Source: Leptobrachium leishanense
Lineage: Eukaryota > Chordata > Amphibia > Anura > Megophryidae
Reading direction: 5' to 3'
Length of the DNA stretch: 64,000 nt
Assembly: GCA_009667805.1 (NCBI GenBank)
Contig: CM019072.1
Location: 40,541,519-40,605,518 of the forward strand
In this document: piece by piece, positions 42,715 to 54,377 of the stretch
Numbering within the stretch: position 1 is the stretch's first letter
How the letters are laid out: each line of letters starts with the position of its first letter
Notes under the pieces: generated by a model
Seen by the model: only the letters and a program-made list of their open reading frames with translations
Told to the model about the DNA's origin: nothing
Database searches by the model: none
Translations under genes and position numbers: made by a program

Positions 42715-44415
42715 ATTCTATTATTATTCTTTATTTATAAAGCGCCAGCCTATTCCGCAGCGCTGTACAATAGGCACAGTATAGACAGGGTTACAATACA
42801 ATACATTGTACAACATTTGACAAACAGTACAGGAGGAGATGAGGGCCCTATTCCCGTAGGAACTCACAATCTAGGAGGGTTGGGGTTGGAAACAGGAGGA
42901 GAGGACTGCAAGGTGAGAGTGATTGATGGTTGCGTCCGTGAGTTGGGTGGTAGGCTTCCCTAAATAGGAACGTTTTAAAGGGAGCGTTTGAAGGAAGAGA
43001 AGTTAGGGGAAAGTCTGACAGTACGAGGGAGAGCGTTCCAGAGAGTGGGGGCTGCGCCTGAGAAATCCTGCAGTCTATCATGGGAAGAGGTGATGCAGGG
43101 AGACGCTAGGCGCAGGTCGCTGTTTGACCTTAGGGAGCGGGCTGGGGTGTATTTGGTGATTAGTGAGGACAGGTAGTGGGGAGCTGAGTTAGTGAGGGTT
43201 TTGTAGGTAAGGATAAGGATTTTGAACTTAATTCTGCAGTGGATGGGGAGAGCGGCGGGTGAGGTGAATTAGCCTGGCGGAGGCGTTCAGGATGGATTGT
43301 AGGGGGGAGAGGCGGGACAGGGGGAGGCCAGATAAGAGATTATTGCAATAGTCGAGTCGGGAGATTACCAGGGCGTGTATGAGTTGTTTTGTGGTGACAG
43401 CGGTAAGAAATGGCCGAATTCTGGAAATATTACGCAGTTGGTATCGGCAGGAGGAGGAAAGAGACTTGATGTGGGGGATGAAGGAAAGAGCAGAGTCAAA
43501 TGTAACTCCAAGACAGCGAACTTGGTTTGATGGGGAGATGGTGATACCCTCCACCGTGATAGAGAAGTCAGGAGGTGGGGAGGCATTGGAGGGAGGAATA
43601 AGTAGGAGCTCAGTCTTTGACATGTTGATCTTTAGGTGGTGGGAGGCCATCCAGGAGGAGATGCCAGATAAGCAGTCACTGACTTTGGAAAGGACAGGGG
43701 GAGATAGATCAGGGGTAGAGAGGTAGATCTGAGTGTCATCAGCGTAGAGGTGGCCAAAGCTGTTGATGATTTTGCCCAGGGAGGTGGTGTAGATGGAAAA
43801 GAGAAGAGGACCAAGGACAGAGCCTTGAGGTACACTAACAGATAGAGGCAATGAAGAGGAGTTACCAGCAAAGGACACACAGTAGGACCTGTAGGATAAA
43901 TAGGAGTCAACCCAAGCGAGTGCAGTGTCACCGAGACCCAGAGAGTTGAGGGTCTGTAGAAGGAGGGGGTGATCAACAGTGTCAAAAGCAGCCAAGAGGT
44001 CAAGCAGGATGAGAATAGAATAGTGGCCGTGTTTTTTAGCAGTTAGGAGGTCGTTGGTGACTTTGGTGAGGGCAGTTTCAGTTGAGTGTAGGGGACGGAA
44101 GCCAGATTGCAGGGGGTCAAGTAGGGAATTGGAGGACAGGAAGAGGGAGAGGCGGTTGAAGACTAGTTTTTCTAAGAACTTTGATGTGAAGGGAAGCAGG
44201 AATACAGGACGGTAGTTGGATGGAGAGTTGGGATCGAGGGATGGTTTCTTTAGTAAAGGGGTAACTAGCGCGTGTTTGAAGGCGGATGGGAAGGAGCCAG
44301 TGGAGAGAGATAGGTTGAAGATGTGTGTGAGAGCAGGGGTGAGGGAGGAATTAGATGTGAGAGAATGGGGTCGAGCGGGCACGTGATGAGAGGTGAGGAG
44401 GACAATAAGGAACAA
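42715..44415 (-). mobile_element. L2-like (CR1 superfamily) LINE, 5'-truncated
   Basis: The minus-strand 3' end shows the phrase TTTATAAAGCGCCAGCCTAT and GCAGCGCTGTACAAT (inverted), a common end of fish and frog L2-like elements. A 500-bp 3' UTR precedes a long RT frame. Endonuclease and 5' parts are missing. It lies in the last NUTF2 intron, in the same direction as the gene. Confidence 0.8.
43228..44415 (-). CDS. L2-like LINE reverse transcriptase (partial, open)
   Basis: 395 codons without stop. RT blocks are [71 protein letters not shown] and [12 protein letters not shown] (catalytic YADD near residue 225). These are followed by the post-RT segment ([42 protein letters not shown]). The frame is truncated at the 5' end because the element is; the first ATG is therefore not a real start. 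One active-site neighbour differs (LLAAFD where LIDVSAAFD-type is usual). Likely a dead insertion with a chance-intact frame. Confidence 0.85.
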   Translation of the reverse strand: MFLIVLLTSHHVPARPHSLTSNSSLTPALTHIFNLSLSTGSFPSAFKHALVTPLLKKPSLDPNSPSNYRPVFLLPFTSKFLEKLVFNRLSLFLSSNSLLDPLQSGFRPLHSTETALTKVTNDLLTAKKHGHYSILILLDLLAAFDTVDHPLLLQTLNSLGLGDTALAWVDSYLSYRSYCVSFAGNSSSLPLSVSVPQGSVLGPLLFSIYTTSLGKIINSFGHLYADDTQIYLSTPDLSPPVLSKVSDCLSGISSWMASHHLKINMSKTELLLIPPSNASPPPDFSITVEGITISPSNQVRCLGVTFDSALSFIPHIKSLSSSCRYQLRNISRIRPFLTAVTTKQLIHALVISRLDYCNNLLSGLPLSRLSPLQSILNASARLIHLTRRSPHPLQN

Positions 44416-44449
44416 TTCTAGGAGTTTGCTCAGTATAAAGAGAGTTTAT

Positions 44450-44950
44450 ACCCTCAAAAGCTTGTCTTTTATAACCCCATAAGGAACACTGGACGTACAT
44501 AGTACGTCCTGGGGAAAATTCCCCTTAAGGACCAAGGAAGTACCATGTTCCTCTCATTAACCCCTTAGGTGCCAGATCACAACCATCTCCGGGAGGTGGC
44601 GGACATCCTTGATCTCAGCCAAGCATCCAGAGTCACCCCCCACTCACTGACATCGTTGCCATATGTGCGATGACGTCAGATGGCTAGTTAACCCGCTAGC
44701 TGCCAAGTGGAGCTATGGGGACCTTTGGACCTCTGTATCTCCTGTTCTGTGGCAGCTAGAGGGTCATGTTTGGCATCATTGGAAAGGCCTGATCATGGTA
44801 ATCAGAGAATTCTCTGCCGGGGGAGGGTCCCTTTCTGACATCAGTGCGCCCATGCACAATGACATCAGTGAGCGGAGTGAGATCCCTGAGGCAGGACTGA
44901 CACCCAAGTGCACGTCGTCCAGAGTGAAGCGGTTAAACCTTAAATGTGCC
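44450..44950. repeat. TTAA-flanked repeats with ATCATTGGAAAGG
   Basis: 44460-44560 (GTACATAGTACGTCCTGG.G) recurs at 56425-56500. 44690-44945 contains TTTGGCATCATTGGAAAGGC and begins and ends near TTAA, suggesting a piggyBac-like MITE. Related to 30770, 53540 and 61240. Confidence 0.5.
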
Positions 44951-45094
44951 CTTTACGCCATAAATAATGTTTATATTTTGCATGTATATTAGCCGGCGTG
45001 TTAAACAGCACAAGAAGTTTGTTTGTTTTTATAGATACTGGAGATCATAGCAAACATTTTATCTATGACTGGTATGATAGACACCTTTTATTAC

Positions 45095-45193
45095 CTTAAG
45101 CTGACCCACTACCATACTAAGTATGCATCCGTCTGTTGTAGGCTGATGGTCTTGAGAGGTGATGCTATGTTGAATTTTCTGAAACGGAAGCAT
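45095..45193 (-). CDS. NUTF2: NUTF2 coding exon 3 of 4 (codons 58-90)
   Basis: The minus strand reads [18 protein letters not shown] and continues to SMVVGQLK, 33 codons in phase 0. This covers the central beta strands of the NTF2 fold (the family pattern is [14 protein letters not shown]). The acceptor is a T-rich tract ending TTTATAG and the donor is GTAATA, weaker than the GTAAGT donors of the other exons. An 8.8-kb intron separates it from the last exon and contains a DIRS element (about 5.2 kb), an L2-like LINE and a minisatellite. The reading frame has no defects. Confidence 0.95.
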
Positions 45194-45242
45194 CTATAAA
45201 AACACAAAAACATACATATTAGATTTCAAAAATTACCTGCCA

Positions 45243-45855
45243 TAGTTACATAGGCTGGAAAAAAAAAGACATGCGTCCATCGGGTTCAGCCTTTCACACA
45301 TCACCTACTGCTGCTGATCCAAAAAGGCAAAAAACCCAGTCTGAAGCGTTCGCCAATATGCAACACACTGGGAAAAAAATTCCTTCTTGAGCCCAGAATG
45401 GCGTCAGATTTCTCCTTGGATCAAGCAGCTTTAACCCACATATTAAATATTATAACCCTTAATCTATTTTTGCAGTCGTTGTATAAAAGTATGTACACTT
45501 TCTGACCCAACCACCTTAACAGGCAGAGAATTACACAACTTTATTGTTCTCATCGTAAAATAACCCTTCCTATGCTTTAGGCTGAATTTCCTTCCGGCCA
45601 GTCTAAATGGGTGACCTTGTGTCCTGTGTATAGTCCTGTTAATGAATAGGTTTCCAGACAATGGTTTATAATGGCCCCGTATATTTATAGAAGGTTACCA
45701 GATCCCTTCTAAGGCGCCGTTTCTCCAAACTAAACAGGTTTAAGCTTGTTAGCTTTTCCTCATAACTTAAATCGTCCATTCCCTTTATTAATTTAGTTGC
45801 ACGTCTCTACACTTTTTCTAGTGCCATAATATCCTTCCTTAAAACTTCACATAGA
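45243..45855 (-). pseudogene. CR1-like LINE 3' end (RT C-terminus and 3' UTR)
   Basis: The minus strand encodes LRKDIMALEKV, RRATKLIKGMDDLSYEEKL, FSLEKRRLRRDLVTFYKY, then HPFRLAGRKFSLKHRKGYF and TIKLCNSLPVKVV in shifting frames. This is the usual C-terminus of CR1 ORF2. It ends with the UTR found alone at 8135-8337 (CCGATGGACGCATGTC...CTATGTAAC). The start is 5'-truncated. Confidence 0.8.
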
Positions 45856-45943
45856 CCAGGACCAAATGAAGCAGGTATATATATATAAAAATCATGCCGA
45901 GGTGCAAAATTCCAGTGTGAATTAATATGGTGAGAGAAATGGG

Positions 45944-46596
45944 AGCACTCACGGACTTGAAATAAAACTACAAAAGTTTATTGGGAAAGCATTAAAATCC
46001 AATGTTTCAGCTCACACAGGAGCTTTCATCAGGGATAAAAACAATAACGCATGACCCTGTTTATATACTGTATATAATGAGGTAATTTACCGTGTAAGCC
46101 ACTCCGTCTGCTAATCCATTTATCGTACCACAGTTAGGCTTTGTGGCACCATAAGAAAATACAATTATTTATGTTTGCTTAATCAGGCACAACTCATCCC
46201 TTCGATTATCTGTTAAGTTTACTACGGTGTCCGTATGTTTAGACATAGGTTGATTGATGGTTCTTGTTCCCCTTGCCCTTCTACCGACATCCGTCTGATC
46301 CTTTCCTCAGTATGCAGCTATATGTCCATGGATACAGGGTAAATTGTTTACATCATCATGGTATCAGATTCCTCATGACGCGCAGATCTTGCGCCCATAC
46401 GTCACTTCCGGTTCGACAGAATTAGCAGACGGAGTGGCTTACACGGTAAATTGCCTCATTATATAGAGTATATAAACAGGGTCATGTGTTATTGTTTTTA
46501 TCCCTGATGAAAGCTCCTATGTGAGCTGAAACGTTGGATTTTAATGCTTTCCCAATAAACTTTTGGTGTTTTATTTCAAGTCCGTGAGTGCTCCTA
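45944..46596. mobile_element. Long inverted-repeat (Penelope-like) element
   Basis: A ~210-bp arm (45951-46140: GGGAGCACTCACGGACTTGA ... AAGCCACTCCGTCTGCTAAT) is repeated inverted at 46420-46595 with few differences. The arms carry CTGATGA...GAAACG core-like motifs. The 280-bp centre holds ACGTCACTTCCGG (46399-46411), a CRE half-site joined to an ETS site. No protein. It lies in a NUTF2 intron. Confidence 0.6.
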
Positions 46597-49392
46597 TTAC
46601 ACACGCACACATATATACATATATATATCTCGCTTGACGGTCATAATGGTAAATATTTCTTTATGTAATTTGATGTGCAGCCTGGCGTGAGTTAATTAAA
46701 ATGTTAATGGCCTTTGTGAGCCACCAAGTCCCCTTTTGAAGGGATATCAAAGGCTATTGTAGAGTACTATGTGAATAGGTCTTCTTTGATCTGCATGATA
46801 AGGGGGGAAATTGCCCTTGTCCCTTCCCCACAGGGTCGCCAACAATTCACACCTTGGGAAATGGAAAAGCACACCAAAGAGTGTTCCCAAGACCCAGTGG
46901 CAACACTTTGTAATGGATCACGTAGATCAAAGAAGCGGGTATATCCTTTGATAGCTAGAGACGATCTTTTGATAATTGTTAGGATACCTTTTGAATTAAA
47001 TAAAAAAAGGAACTGAGCATGCCCACGAATTAACAGGAGGGGGAATTCTGGGAAATGTAGTGGGCGGGCTGTACCATCTATGGGGGTGCCTTGGAGGAGC
47101 AAAGGAAATCTATATATTCTGAGACAAGCATGGGCGTATTCTTTCTGGGGCCACGCAAAGTGGGAATTTGCCAGTTTTTCCAATCTCCAGCCCCAGGGGG
47201 TCACAGAGATCTTTTTAGCTTGCTGACTTGTAAGTAGGTCTGTGTTTTAACCCTTTTTATTTCTCTGCTTCTGTGTAACTATTAATTGTAATATATTGTT
47301 CCATATGCCTGTGACATTCTTTCGTCATAATAAAATAGAATACTTAAGATCTGCTTCTGCCTGATATTCGATCCACGCTAACTGAAGGACAGGATTATCA
47401 TAGAAATTTGCCTTGGTTTAAAATCGAGTTGATCTACTTAACAGTGAGTTGGGGTGCATAGCCAGGGTCTCAGGCCAGCTCTGGTTCAGGCATTAGGCAT
47501 CCTGGGTAAAAGGGTCGTTAGTCTGTGGTGGCAGCGTTGATAAATTAAAAGGGAAGTGGGTGCGGGGGATTGTGTGCAACGTAGTCAGTATTCCGGGGCG
47601 AGTGCAGACAGATAGTGAGTTGGGCCACAGTCATTATTTTGGGTCTAATGTAGACGGATAGTGATTTTTTTAACCCTGCGTGCTTGACACAGGCCACCTC
47701 TCAGTAAGGCGCAATCACCGGGCAATCCCACCATATGTGTAGGAATGTGCTCCTCGGCACCTCCAGCATTCCGGGGATACCTCAGGGTACAAAGCATTTA
47801 GTTTACAAGGGGTGGGTTACCAACTAGCTAAAAGTTTATAGTTTGTCTCCTGAATGCTTAGGGCTTGAAAGGAGCAAAAGGTGATCCTGATCTCATCTTG
47901 AAGCAACAGACTTTGAACAATGCATTGTTCAGCAGCAACATTTCAAAGTTAGTTCAAATTCAGGCAATTCACCTGAACTGTATATTAAAGATTGAGTATC
48001 AAAAATCCCCCACCGCAAAAGAAAACTGCCTATCAGAACCCTCCCCCCCCACCATGTGAGCCAGTGCACACTTTGTTGTTAAAGGATTTTAGAGCATGTC
48101 TTACAAGAGAACGTCTAGATTAATGGAACATCCATTATGGATGCATCCACTTAGTAAGTCAGATGGTCTCACAAAGTCAGGGATCCTGAAATCAATACAC
48201 CAGACGTTGTAAACATTGAATACACGCCCTAGAGGCCCAGGAAGCCAGTATAACACGCATGTCTGAAAGAAAGCAATGAAACCTGAAGCTGGGATACATC
48301 AAGCAGGCAGTGTGCAGGTAGTATCTGAATTTCATAAAGTCCCATGACCTGTATGTATATGAATATACAGTATGATTAAAAGCTGTATAAATTTATACCT
48401 TGAGCATACAGTTTGCACACACCCATGCTTTTACATGGAGACAGGAAGATAATAACCGTACCTCATATGGATTGGGGGGGGGGGGGGGTGCACCTTGGTG
48501 TTTTGATAAATAGTGTAAGGGCAATACACGGGATATAAAAAAAAAATTGCGCACTTATGGATGGAGGTATACGATGTGTATATACATACACAAATATTAG
48601 AAACGTTTAATGAATTCTAGCTACAAAATGTGCAGCTCTCAAAGTTTGAGAACTGTAATCACAAAACTTGAATTGTGTTCATGATTAGCCGATGTTCTCA
48701 TTTTACTCAATGGGACATTTTACTCTCTCTGAAATTATCGTTTGAGAGAAAGAGGATCTGTATCCAAAGCAGAGTGGGAGTTCAGCTAAAGCTTGTGAAT
48801 AGCCACACTCCCACATGCTTTAATGCTCAGCAACAGCTTGGCAAATAAGGGAATAAACGTTGTTATATACACAATCTATTTTGATTATGGAGAATCCATA
48901 CATATATTTTATTACAGTGGTAGTCAAAGTTCAAGAAATGGAATTAGCTTCAACGTGATGATCTACATATTTAAAGTGAACCAGACAGGTTCACTATCCC
49001 ATCAAGGGATGGACACACTGGTCAAAACGATTAATGCATCGCTTGAGATATCACGGACCAGATTTAACTGGATCTGGCTCCATACACTGACATCTTCTCC
49101 TTCGGCTGAAAGAGCTGTAAGCGGGGTTTTTGCAGAACACTGACCTTCAGCAGAGACATCTGTGCAAGCAGTGGGCATGCTTGCTGCAAGGAGTGATCAG
49201 TGGGCTTTACCGTATGACAACTCTTCCTCTCACAGCTGTCACTGTGGGGGTATCTCACCAGAAGTGAGTGGCAGCAGAACAGTGATGAGGAATTACTCAT
49301 GATTAGCAAAAAAAAAAAAATGCTAACACGTATGTTGGGTGTGACAGATGCACAAGTATCAAATATTCTGCTACTTGCCCATCAATACTTAC
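46597..49392. other. NUTF2 intron sequence, no gene recognised
   Basis: Contains a G-run at 48474-48489 and an AATAAA-like site near 47329. 46740-47530 has some LTR-like traits (see rejected list), but nothing firm. Confidence 0.4.
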
Positions 49393-49464
49393 TGTGATCT
49401 TCTCAACAATAGCTTCTTTACCGTGAAACTGTTGCCCTTCCCATGTAAGACATGAAGAGTCAAT
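49393..49464 (-). CDS. NUTF2: NUTF2 coding exon 2 of 4 (codons 34-57)
   Basis: The minus strand reads IDSSCLTWEGQQF and continues to EAIVEKIT, 24 codons in phase 0. It holds Trp41 and Glu42; Glu42 is the NTF2 residue known to contact Ran. The acceptor (TTTTGCAG) and donor (GTAAGT) are both canonical. It is separated from the first coding exon by a 2.3-kb intron holding a DIRS relic, and from the next by a 4.2-kb intron holding a CR1 tail and a long inverted-repeat element. Apart from conservative changes, such as Asp/Ser at codon 35-36, the segment follows the vertebrate family closely. Confidence 0.95.
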
Positions 49465-49894
49465 CTGCAAAATAAAAAGACCAGCATTAATGATGGGAAA
49501 CCATCTAGAAATCAAATATTAAATTGTTTACTGTAAATCCAGTGACGCGAGGCTACAGACTTTGCCAGAACAGGAAGCTTCTCAGCCAGCCACAATAACA
49601 TTCTACACAAACATTTACTCCAAAATATTACTATGCAACAGTGCTTAAGAGTGACAGAAGGGGTTTCAAGCTAATAATGGCTGTAGAGTCCTCATTAGCT
49701 GCAATCTCAGGCTTTAGGGCTAAAAGATAACACCGTCCAATTCATTTAAAAAAAAAAAGAAAATCATTCAGAGCAAACTCAAATATCATTAAAAGGAATT
49801 TAAAGGCAAAACAGGAATAGGAGTATATGCCGCTTTCTAAACTGCCCCAACAGCAGCAAAGAATTTTATGGATAGTTTGGACATAAATTTTTTT

Positions 49895-51690
49895 TTCTAA
49901 GGTAAACCCTCCCCAGCATGGGACGACACTCCCCAGACCCAACTCCCGCCCTTGTAGCAATAAAAAGGTCCAACCCGGAAGCAGCATATCCTGTTTCTTT
50001 GCTGCTCACGGTGGTGGCAACCAGATAAGTATACAGGGTCTTATTTTCAACTGGTATTTTCTGACGTTTTACTTTTCCTTTAATCTTTCCTAGGTGCACC
50101 CGGCCCTAGCTGCAGAGGGTGACCCACTTGCCCTGTCTGACGCGGGTACTGTTAACCGGCCCGGGTCCATGTTTTACTGTCCCTTATATTCCAGTTCCTT
50201 TGCTTTTGAATGGACTACGGTGCCGAATCTTTTCTGTCTGTTTTCTGTGTCACCTGCTTCGCAAAGACTTTAAATCGAGCGAGCTGCGTAGCCCCATCTC
50301 GTGGTTTCCCTTGCGTGTTCGGCCAGGCGCCAGTTTCTCTTCGTGCGAGCGGATGCTTCACACTACCATGGTCAAGAACCTTTTATGTTAACGAACATGT
50401 CCCTTTCAAAAGCCTCCCGGATTAGCCCCTTCCTCTCCGGCAAAGAATCGGGGTCTGACTCCAGCTCCGTTCTCAGAGCAGCCCTGCAAAAAGCATAAAA
50501 AAAAATCTAAACATGCCTTCAGGGAGGCCCGATTTGCCAGACTAGAATCTTCCCTACAGGCCTCTGTCACACGCAGTATCTGCATCTGTGTCCACCATCT
50601 CCAATTCTGGCAACAATCTCTCACAGTGATGGTACAAGCTGTCTGATCTTTGCCTCCCATTGAGGTTAACCTGGTGGGTGGTTGATTGTGATGGAGCAAT
50701 TGTGATGTAGAGATCTGCCGATCCATCTTACTCCCTACAGGGTCACAGTTTGCTCCTAACTGCCCACTACGTGGCAGATCTCTCAGTATTACCTTTCAGG
50801 GCACCAATTATTCCACTTATAAGAGCGACATAGTACCCCCATTTTCAAACATTGCAATCCTTATGGTTTTTAGACGTTTGTCTGTTATGTGATATTTTTT
50901 GGTTACTTGCAATAAAGTGTTTGATTTATTGAGGGACCTATATCCCCGTTGTACCTGGATACATCCTTGTGATGAATCAGGTGTGTTTGTAGATTATTAC
51001 ATTTAGGTGGGTTAGGCCCGTGGCACTGTGACGGACTCTGGGTACTGGTGGCGCAAACGTTTCCACACTTTCGCTTTGGGGTCCATTCGGGATCGACCTT
51101 GCTGCGTCCCAGCTGAACACACAGCTCGACCAGTTCTTCAGCTGGTGAATGGATTCGGACGCCATGGCCACCATACTCCAGGACTGGACAGGGATGCGAC
51201 ACTACACGTTACCCCCTTCGCCCTCATCGTTTGGATCCTGATGCAAGTATGCAAACAGGGCACAGATGTAGTCTTGGTGACTCCTTTCTGGACGACCGAG
51301 TTGTGGTTCCCAACGGCGCTGAGCATGGTGATGGATCTTCTGAGGTTGATTGCATACGCTCAATCTCTACTCCTGGACTCGGATGGAAGCTCACATCCTC
51401 TCGTGCAGACAAATAGACTTCCCCCTGATGGCATGGTTAATCTCTGGCATTCTGCAAAGAGCGCAGGGATTGCGGACTGGACTAGGGAACTCCTGTTACA
51501 CAATCCTGGGCTTTGATTACTCGATCTTCCTACAAGTCTGTGTGGGATCGATGGTAAGGATGGTGTCTGGAAAGGGGTAGAGATCCCTTTTCGGCACCAT
51601 GTGTCTGCGATTCTGGAGTTTCTTACAACCGTATCTGATTCGCTCTTTTTGCGTGTGATTTATGAGGAATGAAAGAAATTTTAAAAATAG
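49895..51690 (+). mobile_element. Degenerate DIRS relic in NUTF2 intron
   Basis: The left part (TTTGCTGCTCACGGTGGTGG, AGATAAGTATAC) resembles the inner end of the DIRS left repeat at 37085-37110. 51030-51520 encodes RKRFHTFALGSIRDR, PFALIVWILMQVC, LVTPFWTTELWFPTAL and LLHNPGL, matching the pol region after RT. RT and recombinase are deleted. It ends about 115 bp from the first NUTF2 coding exon. Confidence 0.7.
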
Positions 51691-51803
51691 AGTTGACCCG
51701 AGGTAGTCTTTTTGTCAAATAGTGGCGATTGTATATAGACGGGTTTTCCATTCTAATACTACAGTAGTGCACAGGATTTCTGAATTATAAATAAAACACT
51801 TAC

Positions 51804-51902
51804 ATAGATTGCTCCTAAATGGCACCTGTTATTGTCAAATAGTTGATAGTAATGCTGTACAAAGCTTGATCCAATTTGCTCCCAAATTGGTTTATCACCC
51901 AT
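51804..51902 (-). CDS. NUTF2: NUTF2 coding exon 1 of 4 (codons 1-33)
   Basis: Nuclear transport factor 2 is a small homodimer that carries RanGDP into the nucleus by binding FxFG nucleoporins. This exon encodes the start: the minus strand reads [14 protein letters not shown] and continues to HLGAIY, 33 codons, including the conserved Trp7. The ATG complement lies at 51900-51902. The exon reaches back to 51924 with 22 nt of 5' UTR, preceded by a clear acceptor (pyrimidine tract ending TTCACAG). The donor after the Tyr codon is GTAAGT. The four exons give 33+24+33+37 = 127 residues, the length I know for vertebrate NUTF2. They carry no stop or frameshift and have spliceosomal introns, so this is a real intron-containing gene and not a retrocopy. 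An upstream non-coding exon is expected but was not found. I am very sure of the identity. Confidence 0.95.
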
Positions 51903-51924
51903 TCTGACATCAAACAGCTAGAAT

Positions 51925-53100
51925 CTGTGAACACAGAAAAAAAATTTAATTAAGACTAAAAAAACAATGCATTCTGTGAAACGTTTACTAGTTCAAACAT
52001 TTAATTCCGCCTCAAATAAACTAAAGAGTTAATTGGGTAGCCTGCGCTTTTGATGGCTCTGAACAATATGAATTGATATGTAATGATGTGCATTTTTTTG
52101 GACTTAGATTGGCATCATCTTAACGGTGTTTTTGTGCATTAATTTTTAGATCCAGGCATTTGATAACATTAAAATGAACACATCAATTATGCAAAATCTA
52201 AATCTACACCGACAAGGCGATATAACCATCTTTTAAACAGTCATCATTAACTACTGCAGGGCTGTCAAACTGTAGCCCTCCAGATGTTTCCCAACTACAT
52301 CTCCCATGATTCCCTGGCCATCTATTGCATTCAAAGTATTGTAGGCCATCAACATCTGGGGGGGGGGGGGGTTACTACAAATATATAAATAATATAATTT
52401 TGGTTCTATACTCCTTCAATCCTAGTTTGGGATGGTGCTGTACCTCACCTTTAAGTTCTTGCAGATTGCCTATAATTTGTGGAATATAAAATGTTGCTAG
52501 TATGGGAGGCAGTATCTGATCTGTCGCCTCTCAGGCATACACACAGTGAGATTTGTCTAGACATGGCACTATGCACATGAAATATTTGATTCTCTGCATC
52601 ATTTGACCAAATTCTAGTGGTGCGAATAATCATGCATGGAATCAAGCAATTACACCATCAAATCGCAACACCGTAATGGTGTATCCAACGCAACAATGTT
52701 TAGAAGATGTTTTGCGTGCTGAGTCCAAACTTGTGTCTCAGGTACTTCAAAGGATGAGGTGAACAGCTAGTTCTTTTTTGGAGTTGCCTTTTACAATACA
52801 CTATTTTCTAAAACTTGTAAACATACACATTTTCACCTCAGTTCACCGCATCAGTGAACACGCTGGGTTGTATGAGGGACATTCTGGAGCAGGAATTTGT
52901 CAGATATAAAACGTGTCCCTCTAACAAAACCTGGGTCCCGGCAGTATGGGAGGCTTCACATGTAATTGTAACTGATTAAGCACAAGTATTTATATAAAAG
53001 CACCAACAAGTTCTGTAGGACCCTGCTCGAGAGTTTACAATCTTGAAAACTTTTGTACAGCCCATTAAACCCGGATTTTCTCCAGTTTGTGTCAGGGGTG
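51925..53100. other. NUTF2 upstream intron; MITE fragment at 52257-52372
   Basis: 52257-52372 reads GCAGGGCTGTCAAACTGTAG, GCCCTCCAGATGTTTC, CAACTACATCTCCCATGATT, a familiar vertebrate hAT MITE, here cut at a G-run. The rest holds nothing recognised and no convincing 5' UTR exon. Confidence 0.55.
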
Positions 53101-53269
53101 TGGATTTTTTTTTTTTTTTTTAAATCTACTTGTCCAATGGACAAAAGTAGAAGACCCATCTACTTGACCCTCATGACAATCTACTTGTTCTGATAAATAG
53201 AATTTAAACAAAGTAGCATTAGGTCTTTATTCTTAACCACAGAGAACAAACAGGTGGTTATATAGAACA

Positions 53270-53515
53270 CTTCTTATTGTACTGCAGTTTACGCACTCAT
53301 ACACCCACACGATACAGATCACAGTATTGTGCAGTGTGTGAACAAGTGACTCAGCTGCACAACAATAAAACTCGCAGTAAAGTGGGGTGTGTATGAGTGA
53401 ATCAGAGCTACACTGCAATAAAACTCACCGTTACGTGCAGTCCGAAAGAGTCCATCACACAGCTACACGGCAATAAAACGCACAGTAATGTGCGATGTGT
53501 ATGAATATATATATA
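53270..53515. repeat. ~52-bp repeat, four diverged units
   Basis: Units such as AGCTACACGGCAATAAAACG plus CACAGTAATGTGCGATGTGT, related to 24253 and 27690. Confidence 0.75.
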
Positions 53516-53519
53516 ATAT

Positions 53520-53830
53520 TTTTAATTTTTTGTATTTTAACATTATGTGGTCATGTTGGATATCATTGGAAAGGTCAGACTCTGTCCTTTCCAAGGATAC
53601 TGCAACTGTTCTTGTAGAACATACAGATCGATAGATACAGGGGTCCACAGGACCCCTGCATCTTCTGTTGGATTCCCCTGCCAGTCAAGGGGGGGGAGGG
53701 TCTCCGTTTGTGACATCACGCACACGTGCAATGACGCTTGTGGGCAGTTCCACAGAGTGGGCCAGGCTGACATGTCTGCCCTCAGCCCGCTGTGACCGAA
53801 GCCCCTGCTCGGAGCCAGATCGTCAAACAG
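53520..53830. repeat. Dispersed repeat with ATCATTGGAAAGG
   Basis: GTCATGTTGGATATCATTGG at 53551, then GGAGGGTCTCCGTTTGTGAC and GCACACGTGCAATGACG, also found in the 44690-44945 copy in the same order. Confidence 0.55.
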
Positions 53831-54377
53831 GGACACAATAGGACAGGCATGTAGCATCCTCCGTGATGGGGAGAGAATCCGCAGGATGCTCCACGAATGT
53901 CCACACAGTGCTGGGGCCTTCACAATACCGGAAGCAGTTGGTGCTCAACACACGTGCGTTCTGAACAGCCAAAATTGCGGTATCCGCTCGGAAACCCTGC
54001 TGCTTTCCCACTGCAGGGTTAAATGGGAAAAAAAACACTTGCCCGGCGCCTGGAACTGCCTGTCCCGGGAGTCGGGTGATAAGAATTGGGCATCCCTGTG
54101 TATGCTTGCTTTTACAGTACAACTCTTTATTATCGCGCCATTTTAAGAAGGATACAAAACATTTCTTTGTGCCAAAATTCTGGAAGGATGGGTTTACAAG
54201 TATAGAGCTAGATGTTTTTCCAAACTTACCATGTAGTCATTGTAAAATTAAAAGGGCGCCTGTAAAATTAAAAGGGGGCCTGAAAAACAAGTTTTTCCCT
54301 TTACTCCTGTTTTTTTTGTTTTGTTAGTGAGCCACAGCAGCAAGAGATCAGTCAAGAGGAGAGCCACGTTACCCATT

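Noticed and set aside
46480..46540. A functional hammerhead ribozyme
   Set aside because: The CTGATGA and GAAAC parts are present, but I found no matching stem III/I and UH cleavage site, so only core-like motifs are reported.
46740..47530. Possible solo LTR (AATAAA near 47329, TGGTGGCAGCG-type sequence at 47528)
   Set aside because: No second LTR, no target duplication, no coding region and no convincing TG...CA limits were found.
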